Assembly: GCA_028694075.1 (NCBI GenBank)
Contig: JAQUUD010000039.1
Location: 1 to 11,977, forward strand
Direction: 5' to 3'
DNA length: 11,977 bases
From: Clostridia bacterium
Lineage (GTDB): Bacteria; Bacillota; Clostridia; Christensenellales; UBA1242
This document shows, one piece after another, positions 1-6,206 of this stretch (positions are counted from its first letter, which is position 1; every line of letters starts with the position of its first letter). The notes under the pieces are model-generated. The model saw only the letters and a program-made list of their open reading frames with translations, searched no databases and was not told where the DNA came from. The position numbers and the translations under genes are program-made.

Positions 1-1
1 A

Positions 2-1390
2 ATTTATGCCGACAACAAACCGGTTGATTTTATTACATTGACCAACCGGCTGGAAACCGCAGGGCTTTTGGATAAGGTTGGCGGGCTTGATTACATAACT
101 TCGCTTACCAACACGCTTCCAAGTTCGGCAAATTATAAACATTACACTGAAATTGTAAAAAATCATTCAAAATTAAGAAATTTGATTTCGGTTGGTCAAC
201 AAATTGTTGAAAAAGGTTTCAGCGAAGAAAGTGGGCAAGATGCAATGCAGTTTGCAGAAAAACTTATTTTTGACTTTTCCGAAAAAGACGATAACTCTGC
301 GCTTGAACATATTGAAAAGGGCCTACAAAAAGTCATTGACAAGTTTGATATGATTGCAAAAGATAAAAATTGCTTGCTTGGCACCCCAACCGGTTTTAAA
401 AAATTTGACCAAATAACGAACGGATTGCAAAACTCAGATTTGATTTTGCTTGCTGCAAGACCGGGTGTTGGTAAAACAAGTCTTGCAATGAATATGGTTA
501 ATTTTGCGGCAATAAATCATTCAAAATTTTGTGCGATTTTCTCACTTGAAATGCCGGTAACACAACTTGTTCAAAGGTCGCTTTGCAGTGTTGCTTGCGT
601 TAGTATGCAAAAAGCATTAACTGGCAATTTGAGCGAAGAAGAATGGCGCAGACTTTGGCAGGCAAACAAGCAACTTAGTGAATCTAAACTTTATATTGAT
701 GATTCAAGTTTAAACACTCCAATGGATATTCTTTCAAAATGTCGTCGTTTAAAAAGAGAAAAAGGGCTTGATCTTGTTTTAATTGATTATTTACAACTTA
801 TGAGAAGTGGATTAAAGCAAGATAATCGTGTTCAGGAAATTGCTGAAATAACAAGGGGCTTAAAAATTGCTGCAAAAGAATTAAATGTTCCAATTATTTT
901 GTTATCCCAACTTTCAAGAACTGTTGAATCAAGAAAAGATCACAGGCCAATGCTTTCAGACTTGCGTGATTCCGGAGCCATTGAACAAGACGCTGATATT
1001 GTTTTGTTTATCTATAAGCCAGATATGTATAATGATGTTGTGAATGAAGACGGTGAAGGTATTTGTGAAATTGAAATTTCAAAGCACAGAAATGGTGCAA
1101 CTGGGCGTGTTAAAGTTCGCTGGGTTGGTGAGTGGGTTAGTTTTGTGGATATTGATTCAAAAGTTTTTGCACCAAAAAGTTATTCAAGAAATAATGAAAA
1201 TAGTGTAAATAAAACGGAAAGTCAACCTGAAAATGAGTATGAATATCAAGAAAATCAAAATTATGCTGGTTTTGAAAATGAGAATATACCGCTTCCAAAC
1301 GATATTCCGCCTGAAATTGAAGCAAAAGAAAAATCGGGAATTTTTGGGTCTGATATAAAAAATATTTTTGATAATAAACAAAATAATTAA
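2..1390 (+). CDS. dnaB: Replicative DNA helicase DnaB, 5' end outside window
   Basis: Hexameric ATP-driven helicase that unwinds DNA at the replication fork and recruits primase. The frame is open from base 2, and the residues before the first possible start (TTG at 38) fit the DnaB N-terminal domain, so the true start lies upstream and roughly the first 70 residues are missing. Counting from codon 38: rest of the N-terminal domain to about 80, linker to about 110, RecA-like ATPase domain to about 375. Walker A is ARPGVGKTS (140-148), the catalytic Glu is in SLE (E171), Walker B is LVLIDYLQL (246-254), the sensor is LLSQLSR (288-294), and the arginine finger is in KHRNG (R351). All key residues are present, so it should be active. 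The last 70 or so residues form an unusual Asn/Glu-rich, probably disordered tail ending in a short hydrophobic motif (GIFGSDIKNIF). No clear terminator follows. Confidence 0.96.
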   Translation: MYADNKPVDFITLTNRLETAGLLDKVGGLDYITSLTNTLPSSANYKHYTEIVKNHSKLRNLISVGQQIVEKGFSEESGQDAMQFAEKLIFDFSEKDDNSALEHIEKGLQKVIDKFDMIAKDKNCLLGTPTGFKKFDQITNGLQNSDLILLAARPGVGKTSLAMNMVNFAAINHSKFCAIFSLEMPVTQLVQRSLCSVACVSMQKALTGNLSEEEWRRLWQANKQLSESKLYIDDSSLNTPMDILSKCRRLKREKGLDLVLIDYLQLMRSGLKQDNRVQEIAEITRGLKIAAKELNVPIILLSQLSRTVESRKDHRPMLSDLRDSGAIEQDADIVLFIYKPDMYNDVVNEDGEGICEIEISKHRNGATGRVKVRWVGEWVSFVDIDSKVFAPKSYSRNNENSVNKTESQPENEYEYQENQNYAGFENENIPLPNDIPPEIEAKEKSGIFGSDIKNIFDNKQNN

Positions 1391-1476
1391 TTTCGTTATA
1401 AAAATTTAAAAAAATTTACTTTGTTATTTCTAAATTATTTGATTGCAATTTCAAAATTAATTAAGTTACAATAAAT

Positions 1477-1506
1477 TTGAAATTAAAAATTGATTGGATA
1501 TATAAA
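1477..1506 (+). promoter_or_regulatory. Candidate smpB promoter
   Basis: TTGAAA (1477-1482) is followed after 16 bases by TATATA (1499-1504), or after 18 bases by TATAAA (1501-1506). The start of transcription would fall near 1512, giving a leader of about 40 bases before smpB. The surroundings are very AT-rich, so a chance match is possible. Confidence 0.4.
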
Positions 1507-1553
1507 AACGCAGTTGTCGCCTGCATCAGTTTAACAATAAACAAGGAAAGAAA

Positions 1554-1994
1554 ATGAAAAATATAACAGTAAATAAGAAAGCAAGATTTAATTATAATAT
1601 TGTTGAAACTTATGAAGCCGGAATTGTGCTTGCAGGTTGTGAAGTTAAATCAATTCGTAACGGGGGAATAAGCATCAATGAAAGTTTTGTGTTTTTTAAA
1701 AATGATGAATTATTTTTGAAAAATGCTTATATTAAACCTTATGAAATGGCAACAAGTTTCATTCCAGACGCTCGACAAACTCGAAAATTGCTACTAAATA
1801 AATCCGAAATTGAAAAAATTAAGAGAAAAATGGAAGCACAGGGCTTTGCTGTTGTGCCTATAAAGGTTTATTTTAAGCGGAACAATGTTAAGATTGAAAT
1901 CGGACTCGGCAAAGGTAAAAAACTTTATGATAAGCGTGAAACAATAAAAGAGCGAACTGTAACTCGCAATCTTGCAAGAGAAGATGATATTTGA
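1554..1994 (+). CDS. smpB: SsrA-binding protein SmpB
   Basis: Small RNA-binding protein that binds the tRNA-like part of tmRNA and escorts it into stalled ribosomes for trans-translation. The 146-aa product is near the usual family length of 150-160. Visible family signatures are the N-terminal NKKARFNYNI segment, the GCEVKSIRNG strand/turn of the OB-like barrel (about residues 28-37), ESFVFFKNDELFLKNAYI, and the KGKKLYDKRETIKER motif leading into the C-terminal tail that reaches the decoding centre. The start is fixed by AAGGAAAG (1543-1550) just upstream of ATG 1554. The tail ends in the acidic residues EDDI, whereas tails of this family are usually basic to the end. The tmRNA gene follows about 330 bases downstream, and this adjacency fits the shared function. 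DnaB directly upstream is functionally unrelated. Confidence 0.95.
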   Translation: MKNITVNKKARFNYNIVETYEAGIVLAGCEVKSIRNGGISINESFVFFKNDELFLKNAYIKPYEMATSFIPDARQTRKLLLNKSEIEKIKRKMEAQGFAVVPIKVYFKRNNVKIEIGLGKGKKLYDKRETIKERTVTRNLAREDDI

Positions 1995-2029
1995 TTTATT
2001 TTTGGAACTAATGTTAAATGCTGGCAATC

Positions 2030-2058
2030 TTGACAAAAACATATTTATTTTGTATAAT
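2030..2058 (+). promoter_or_regulatory. Perfect sigma-A promoter upstream of ssrA leader
   Basis: TTGACA (2030-2035), a 17-base spacer, then TATAAT (2053-2058): full consensus at both hexamers with optimal spacing. It begins 36 bases after the smpB stop and points to ssrA. Transcription should start near 2065, about 257 bases before the mature tmRNA 5' end. Confidence 0.8.
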
Positions 2059-2064
2059 ATTAAA

Positions 2065-2321
2065 TATAACCGAAATTTAATTTTTTTAAAATTAAACAAT
2101 GTGCAATTTTAATCATTTTTGAAAGATAAATTTTTTAATAATAACAAAAAAAGAGTGACACGACTCGGGCAAAAGTACGGTTGCGATTATTAGCGTTTGA
2201 AATTTAAAATATTTTTTCCTATAACACTCTTGTTGGTATGATATGTTATTTAAAGTGAATTTTAAGATGAAAAAATTTTAAATAAATTTATTTAAAATTA
2301 AATTTCGGGTCTTAAAGTTAT
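2065..2321 (+). ncRNA. Candidate structured leader RNA upstream of tmRNA
   Basis: This is the gap between smpB and ssrA; it has no convincing ORF. It starts at the predicted transcription start of the consensus promoter. CCGAAATTTAATTTT (2070-2084) is exactly complementary to 2294-2308, a 15-bp stem closing about 210 bases. Nested within are AAGAGTG (2151-2157) with CACTCTT (2225-2231), and weaker AU-only pairings 2128-2136/2270-2278 and 2140-2145/2245-2250. All nest without crossing, giving a long rod. No terminator separates it from tmRNA, so it would be released by 5' processing of tmRNA. Rod shape resembles 6S RNA in outline, but I see no sequence signature that proves it. A local hairpin 2076-2084/2088-2096 competes with the outer stem. 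AT-rich pairing by chance remains possible. Confidence 0.35.
2234..2242 (+). promoter_or_regulatory. Possible second ssrA promoter (extended -10)
   Basis: TGG followed by TATGAT (2237-2242) forms an extended -10 element. The position 17 bases upstream (2214-2219, TTTTCC) is a poor -35. Transcription would begin near 2249, about 73 bases before tmRNA. Confidence 0.35.
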
Positions 2322-2679
2322 GGGGACGTCAGGGTTTCGACGGGGAACATCGGGATTTGTGCAAAGCATATGGTAGGTCTGGTATTACCTTAAAAACCGG
2401 AAAAAAATAAACGCAGACTATACAGAAACAAACTTGGCTGTTGCGGTTTAAACAGCTTGTCTTGAGAAGAACTCACGAAACTTTTTAAGGCATCAAAATT
2501 CGTGAAAATTCCACTTTGAATTAAAGTTTTTATAAAAGCGGAAAATCAAAAAACTCACCGAAAAAGAAGTTGGTTTGCGAACTAACTTTTAAGGTGTAAA
2601 AAAGTATCGCAAACTAAATATGTAGAAAAGCAAATTCAGTTTTTTTCGGACGCGAGTTCAATTCTCGCCGTCTCCACCA
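2322..2679 (+). ncRNA. ssrA: tmRNA (10Sa RNA), trans-translation RNA
   Basis: Acts as tRNA-Ala and as mRNA to release stalled ribosomes and tag nascent proteins for proteolysis. The 5' acceptor strand GGGGACG (2322-2328) pairs with CGTCTCC (2669-2675), with one G-T pair, and ACCA is encoded at 2676-2679. The conserved GGTTTCGACGGGG and the T-arm GAGTTCAATTCTCG region are present. The reading frame resumes at GCA (2413): GCA GAC TAT ACA GAA ACA AAC TTG GCT GTT GCG GTT TAA, tag ADYTETNLAVAV. Length of 358 is normal for a one-piece tmRNA. The tag ends -AVAV, not the usual -ALAA. SmpB is encoded just upstream. The 3' end doubles as an integration site (see the att repeats). Confidence 0.97.
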
Positions 2680-2713
2680 AATGTAATAAAGAAAGTCTTA
2701 TTTTAAGACTTTT
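2670..2713 (+). repeat. Direct repeat, proximal copy (putative attL at tmRNA 3' end)
   Basis: A 44-base segment covering the last 10 bases of tmRNA including CCA and most of the terminator hairpin. It matches 4288-4331 at 42 of 44 positions in the same orientation (differences at 2681 and 2691). tmRNA 3' ends are well-known targets of tyrosine-type integrases, so this reads as the tmRNA-side attachment site. Confidence 0.8.
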
Positions 2714-2722
2714 TTTATTACA
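2682..2722 (+). terminator. Intrinsic terminator of ssrA
   Basis: Left arm 2682-2700 pairs with right arm 2704-2722 around a TTT loop: a 19-bp stem with one G-T pair, core AAGTCTTA/TAAGACTT. The T-run 2710-2716 lies in the right arm. It starts three bases after tmRNA. The near symmetry would let it work in both directions. Confidence 0.85.
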
Positions 2723-2771
2723 AATGATATTACTCACGGTAATTATCCAATAAAAATTTTAAAAACCAATC

Positions 2772-2799
2772 TTTACTTTTTAAAATAATATGTTATAAT
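2772..2799 (+). promoter_or_regulatory. Promoter of the 398-aa island gene
   Basis: TGT directly precedes TATAAT (2794-2799), a perfect extended -10. TTTACT (2772-2777) with 16-base spacing is a fair -35. Transcription should start near 2806. This rules out the upstream ATG at 2802 and supports translation from ATG 2820. Confidence 0.65.
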
Positions 2800-2819
2800 A
2801 TATGAAAATGGAGAGTTTT

Positions 2820-4016
2820 ATGAATACAACAATACAACAAAGAGAAATTATTGCTCAAAATGTAAAAAGAATGTTAAACATTTTTTTAAATGATTCTCAA
2901 CGAGTTCTTAAATTAAGTGGTGTTAAAACTTTGACTTTAGATGAATTCGTATCAGAAAATAAAAGATTAAAAAAACTAATTAGTGATTATGATCAATCTG
3001 AAGAAAGCATTAAAGAAAAAGAAAAGGACGCTTTTTCATTTTATGATAAAGCAGAACGTAAAGAATTACAGGATCAATTGAATTTACATAAATATAATGT
3101 GGAAAAAGTTAGTTTAACATCAGAAGAAATTAATGAATTATTAGATTTGGTTAGCAATTCTATTACAAAATATGGCATAGATAATAAGGTCCCACACAGT
3201 TGCAATACGGGGTATTTTTTATGTGATATTCTTGAACAAATTGACAATCCAGAGGAAAAAGTTGAAAAATGGTTAGAACTTAATCATGCTAATCAAAGGA
3301 TTATTCACTCTAAAATTGACGGTAGATATTATATTAATGATGAAGAAATACTCAGAATAGATGCCAATTATAATATAGTATTCGTTATGAAAAATAATGG
3401 AGAAATAATAGAAAACGATTATACGCCGGCATATCTTTTTGCTGACAGTGTTGTGCGTTATGAAGGAAAAGATTTACCTTTAACCAGCGTTTTAAAACAA
3501 GCAGGGCTTGAATGTTTTACTGATTCGATTTATAACAAATTTGATATAAGAGATTTGGAAAATGCTTTAATAAATATTCAATTAGGCAAATCAGTCGATA
3601 GTTTTTCAGAAGTAATTAATGTGGCAACGAATTGGTGGGGGAATGTTATAAAAAATCCTATCTTTGATAATGGAGATGAAAGTGAAGTGGGTGCTAATGT
3701 AAAAAAGTTAGCAAAATTAAGCAATTCGGCTCAACCAAATTTAACTGAAGATCAACTTGCAGTATTTACACAAGTACTTAGTAATAAAATAAAAGCACAA
3801 CTTATTGCTAACGGCTATTGTGATCTTTCAGTTGATTATAATCCTAATATTATTTTGGCTGAGGCTGCACGGGTTGCAAATCTTAGTGACAATATGAGTA
3901 CATTTCCTTGGAAAACTTCAATGACCATAAAACCGAATCAAATTGTTGTAAGAACAGCCAAGGGTAAACAAGAATTATATCAAAATCATAATTCGACTTT
4001 GGAAAAGGCCAATTAA
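2820..4016 (+). CDS. Hypothetical protein, cargo of tmRNA-linked island
   Basis: 398-aa protein of a family I do not recognise. ATG 2820 is chosen over in-frame ATGs at 2802 and 2808 because GGAGAG (2810-2815) sits at the right distance before it and the likely transcription start is near 2806. No signal peptide or membrane segment is visible, so it is probably cytoplasmic. The first 100 or so residues are charged and helical, with likely coiled-coil character (Lys/Glu-rich around SENKRLKKLISDYDQSEESI). The middle has short beta-rich stretches (GRYYINDEEILRIDANYNIVFVM, split by turns), then a helical region with a WWGNVI motif; the end is FPWKTSMTIKPNQIVV. It lies alone between the two att-like repeats. 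By eye it uses TTA for Leu more than dnaB does, consistent with transfer. Function cannot be assigned. Confidence 0.85.
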   Translation: MNTTIQQREIIAQNVKRMLNIFLNDSQRVLKLSGVKTLTLDEFVSENKRLKKLISDYDQSEESIKEKEKDAFSFYDKAERKELQDQLNLHKYNVEKVSLTSEEINELLDLVSNSITKYGIDNKVPHSCNTGYFLCDILEQIDNPEEKVEKWLELNHANQRIIHSKIDGRYYINDEEILRIDANYNIVFVMKNNGEIIENDYTPAYLFADSVVRYEGKDLPLTSVLKQAGLECFTDSIYNKFDIRDLENALINIQLGKSVDSFSEVINVATNWWGNVIKNPIFDNGDESEVGANVKKLAKLSNSAQPNLTEDQLAVFTQVLSNKIKAQLIANGYCDLSVDYNPNIILAEAARVANLSDNMSTFPWKTSMTIKPNQIVVRTAKGKQELYQNHNSTLEKAN

Positions 4017-4076
4017 TTTCAAATAAACATTTAATTAGGGTTTTTTTGTGTAGATAATCATTTTTTTAAGGATAAA

Positions 4077-4172
4077 ATGGAAAATAAACAAAATTTAAAT
4101 CAAAATATGGATTTCTTAACTTTTTTAAAAGAAATAAACAAACTGAAAGGCATGCCTGTAATTTTTATTTAA
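4077..4172 (+). CDS. Possible small protein, 31 aa
   Basis: ATG 4077 to TAA 4170-4172 encodes 31 residues beginning MENKQNLNQNMDFLTFLKEI and ending GMPVIFI. AAGGAT (4068-4073) lies only 3 bases before the ATG, closer than ideal. It could be a real small protein, or the preserved start of a gene whose remainder was lost when the island was trimmed. The palindrome at 4160-4181 spans its stop codon. Not recognised. Confidence 0.25.
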   Translation: MENKQNLNQNMDFLTFLKEINKLKGMPVIFI

Positions 4173-4246
4173 ATAAAAATTTTAGCAACAATTTATAAAA
4201 TAAATCATTTTCGCCATACGGCACAGCGGATATGTTGCAATGATTT

Positions 4247-4274
4247 TTGCGTTCGTAATTAGGATTTGTAAAAT
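4247..4274 (+). promoter_or_regulatory. Candidate promoter before distal att repeat
   Basis: TTGCGT (4247-4252), 16 bases, TAAAAT (4269-4274). Transcripts would start near 4281 and read through the att repeat into the gene at 4347. Confidence 0.35.
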
Positions 4275-4287
4275 ATATTTAGGATTT

Positions 4288-4331
4288 GTCTCCACCAATT
4301 GTAATAAAAAAAGTCTTATTTTAAGACTTTT
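4288..4331 (+). repeat. Direct repeat, distal copy (putative attR)
   Basis: Second copy of the tmRNA 3' end plus terminator, offset exactly 1618 bases from 2670-2713, with two substitutions (T at 4299, A at 4309). It retains GTCTCCACCAA and the AAGTCTTA/TAAGACTT hairpin, but the following T-run is cut short by GCAT. It sits in the 5' leader of the next gene, where the remaining hairpin could act as a weak terminator or attenuator. Confidence 0.8.
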
Positions 4332-4346
4332 GCATAGGAGAAATTA

Positions 4347-5336
4347 ATGGATTTAAAAGGTTATCATATTACAAAAAAATCAAACTTGTATAGTATTTCG
4401 AAAATGGGATTAGTCCCTAAACTTGGAAGGAGAAGTGCAAGTGTTCAAGATAAATCTGCACTTATAAGTTTTACTCCAAGTTTAAAAACAATTCCAATTT
4501 GGAAAGAACGTTTATTTAAAAACGAATCCTATGATGATTTGGTTGTTTTAGTTTTTGATTTGACAGGAATAGAACACACAAAAAGATATGACAGTGCGGG
4601 AGATTTTTTCACAAAAAATGTTATTTCGCAGAATAAAATCAGGGTTCTTCAATTATATGATAAGACAAGTGGTGAAATAGTATCATTAAAAAAATTGGAA
4701 GATAATTTTTATAAAATTTTGTTTGATAAAAGTCAAAATTCTGACAATATTATCATATTAGAAGAAAAATTAGAAAAACTTAAAATTCAGCAAGTAAAGT
4801 TGACAAATGAACAAAAAACCAAAGTATTAGAAGAATTAGCCACATATGAACATGAAAAATGGAGCAAGTGGCAGTATTTGATACACTGGCATGCAGTCAA
4901 AGGTGAAAATGGAGAATTGCTTATAAGGGACGATGATTTGGCAAAAATAAAGACAGGGATAAATAATACTTTTAAAGGAATGAATGAAGAATATAAGCAA
5001 GAAATTAGAGAATCAGTTTTAGAAACTTTTTATATTTTGCGTGAGAATGATATTGTTGTGCATATTGCTGATTTAGAATTATTAAGCAAATTAGAACTAA
5101 TTGAACATAATAGAATTAATAGATGGGCAGGGTATATGTTAAGTTGTTGCGAAATAAAAGATGGAACATATATAATTCCTTATGAAAAGGTTCAATTATG
5201 GGAAAATGAAAAACAAACACATTACAATAATTTAACGGAAAAACAGAAAGACTCCGATAGAAAAGAAGTAACTTTGATCATGGACGCTATTGAGCATTGT
5301 TCAACGGAAGCAAAATTGCAGGATCAAATGAAATAA
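4347..5336 (+). CDS. Putative ADP-ribosyltransferase-like / RyR-like domain protein
   Basis: 329-aa protein, likely cytoplasmic. Start set by AGGAG (4336-4340) six bases before ATG. Residues 1-115 (YHITKKSNLYSISKMGLVPK at 6-25, then RRS and a strand-rich stretch to IRVLQLYD) resemble the ADP-ribosyltransferase/RNA 2'-phosphotransferase fold, in which a conserved His (here H7) followed by N-L-x-S-I-x-x-x-G-L-x-P binds NAD or phosphate. Residues 120-160 are a Lys/Glu-rich coiled coil. Residues 160-315 include YEHEKWSKWQYLI, later HNRINRWAGYML, and WENEKQTHYNNLTEKQKDSD plus R. These resemble the RyR-like domain found in many phage proteins, ending Y-x-x-L-x-x-x-x-K-x-S-D-R-K. It begins 16 bases after the distal att repeat, suggesting mobile origin. 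Both domain calls are by eye; the remaining catalytic residues of a transferase are not evident, so activity is unproven. Confidence 0.6.
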   Translation: MDLKGYHITKKSNLYSISKMGLVPKLGRRSASVQDKSALISFTPSLKTIPIWKERLFKNESYDDLVVLVFDLTGIEHTKRYDSAGDFFTKNVISQNKIRVLQLYDKTSGEIVSLKKLEDNFYKILFDKSQNSDNIIILEEKLEKLKIQQVKLTNEQKTKVLEELATYEHEKWSKWQYLIHWHAVKGENGELLIRDDDLAKIKTGINNTFKGMNEEYKQEIRESVLETFYILRENDIVVHIADLELLSKLELIEHNRINRWAGYMLSCCEIKDGTYIIPYEKVQLWENEKQTHYNNLTEKQKDSDRKEVTLIMDAIEHCSTEAKLQDQMK

Positions 5337-5518
5337 TCAGAATTAAATGTTTGGCAAAACATAGTTTTGAATCAAAAGCCGACATTTTGATGTGCAAGCC
5401 AGTGAAATTAAAAGTTTTAACATAAATAAATTAGTGAATATAAGTATTTCCCTGCAAATTAAAAAAATTTAATGACATAATTTGAAAAGATTTTTAATTT
5501 TTGTTATTTTTATTAAAA

Positions 5519-5537
5519 TGACAATTTAACATTGTCA
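5519..5537. repeat. Inverted repeat, possible operator
   Basis: TGACAAT, spacer TTAAC, ATTGTCA: a perfect 7-bp dyad of 19 bases. Such spacing suits a dimeric repressor, but no regulator gene or clear promoter lies beside it. Confidence 0.3.
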
Positions 5538-5592
5538 ATCGACTTAATTTGTATAAATAAAGAAATTATATTTTATAGTTTATATAAAAACA

Positions 5593-5625
5593 AAACGCGC
5601 GCTTGCAAAATAAGCGGGCGTTTTT
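5593..5625 (+). terminator. Intrinsic terminator-like hairpin
   Basis: AAACGCGCGCTT (5593-5604) pairs with AAGCGGGCGTTT (5612-5623) with one internal G-G mismatch and a 7-base loop, ending in TTTTT (5621-5625). It is the most GC-rich hairpin of the gap. It lies 257 bases after the upstream gene, so it may end a long untranslated tail or a separate short transcript. Confidence 0.6.
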
Positions 5626-5777
5626 GCTTAAATTACTAATTGTATTTGGTATTCATTTATTTTGTTTTTAAATATTTAATTTAAAATAGTTTTCGCGGAA
5701 ACCAAAGTTGAGTTTTAAATCTCACATAAACTTAATTAAAAACATATATAGTAAAGATAAATAAAAGGAGAAAATTT

Positions 5778-6206
5778 ATGGAGAGAAAAGAAACACAATT
5801 GCGTGATTATGGTCCGGAACCTTTGGTTGTAAATATTGAAAGAGTTTCAGAAATAAATCCAAATTATCGAACTATTTTATGGACAGGCGAGCATTTGCAA
5901 GTTTCACTTATGAGCATAAAAGTTGGCGGGGATATTGGGCTTGAAGTGCATCACGATGTTGACCAGTTTATAAGAATTGTAAGCGGATATGGGCTTGTTA
6001 AATTGGGACCAAGCAAAGACAACTTAACTTTGCAAAAACGAGTTGATCGTGATTATGCTGTGATGGTCCCGGCAGGCACTTGGCATAATATTATCAATGT
6101 GGGCAACAGACCGCTTAAATTATATACAATTTATGCACCGCCAGAACACCCGTTTGGAACAATACATAAAACAAAAGAAATCGCCGAAGAGGAAGAAGGA
6201 CATTGA
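5778..6206 (+). CDS. Cupin-domain protein
   Basis: 142-aa single-domain cupin, a small double-stranded beta barrel that usually binds one metal ion. Relatives are often labelled mannose-6-phosphate isomerase-like, but substrate is unknown and that enzyme name should not be transferred. Motif 1 is GDIGLEVHHDVDQFIRIVSG (51-70), where E56, H58 and Q63 stand around the usual metal-ligand positions. Motif 2 is VPAGTWHNIINVGN (97-110), supplying H103. The family-typical close YAPPEHPFGTIHKT follows, then an acidic tail (AEEEEGH). AGGAG lies just before ATG 5778. It is monocistronic, with long non-coding gaps on both sides. Confidence 0.88.
   Translation: MERKETQLRDYGPEPLVVNIERVSEINPNYRTILWTGEHLQVSLMSIKVGGDIGLEVHHDVDQFIRIVSGYGLVKLGPSKDNLTLQKRVDRDYAVMVPAGTWHNIINVGNRPLKLYTIYAPPEHPFGTIHKTKEIAEEEEGH

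Larger units (their letters stand above)
4017..4287. other. Distal non-coding part of island
   Basis: Lies between the 398-aa gene and the distal att repeat. It holds a possible 31-codon ORF (listed separately), a perfect 22-base AT palindrome at 4160-4181 (AATTTTTATTT followed by its complement), and the short direct repeat AGGATTTGT at 4261-4269 and 4281-4289, whose second copy runs into the att repeat. No integrase or excisionase fragment is recognisable. Confidence 0.5.
5337..5777. other. Gene-poor gap between accessory gene and cupin gene
   Basis: No convincing ORF. It holds two small hairpins just after the stop (5347-5352/5357-5362 and 5371-5377/5385-5391), an inverted repeat TGACAAT-TTAAC-ATTGTCA at 5519-5537 resembling an operator half-site pair, a strong terminator-like hairpin at 5593-5623, and a weak TTGAGT (5708-5713) with 17-base spacing to CTTAAT that might serve the cupin gene. 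Confidence 0.5.

Noticed and set aside
1794..2099. Minus-strand 101-codon ORF
   Set aside because: Overlaps smpB and the ssrA promoter, Phe/Ile/Asn-rich composition of random AT DNA, no ribosome binding site.
2140..2175. Minus-strand terminator formed by GAGT...ACTC before a T-run
   Set aside because: The stem is only 4 bp and no minus-strand gene would end here.
2802..2819. Upstream start for the 398-aa protein at 2802
   Set aside because: The likely transcription start is near 2806, and the GGAGAG site serves the ATG at 2820.
4160..4181. Palindrome as an island recombination site or terminator
   Set aside because: Entirely A and T in an AT-rich region with no T-run or GC clamp; noted only as a palindrome.
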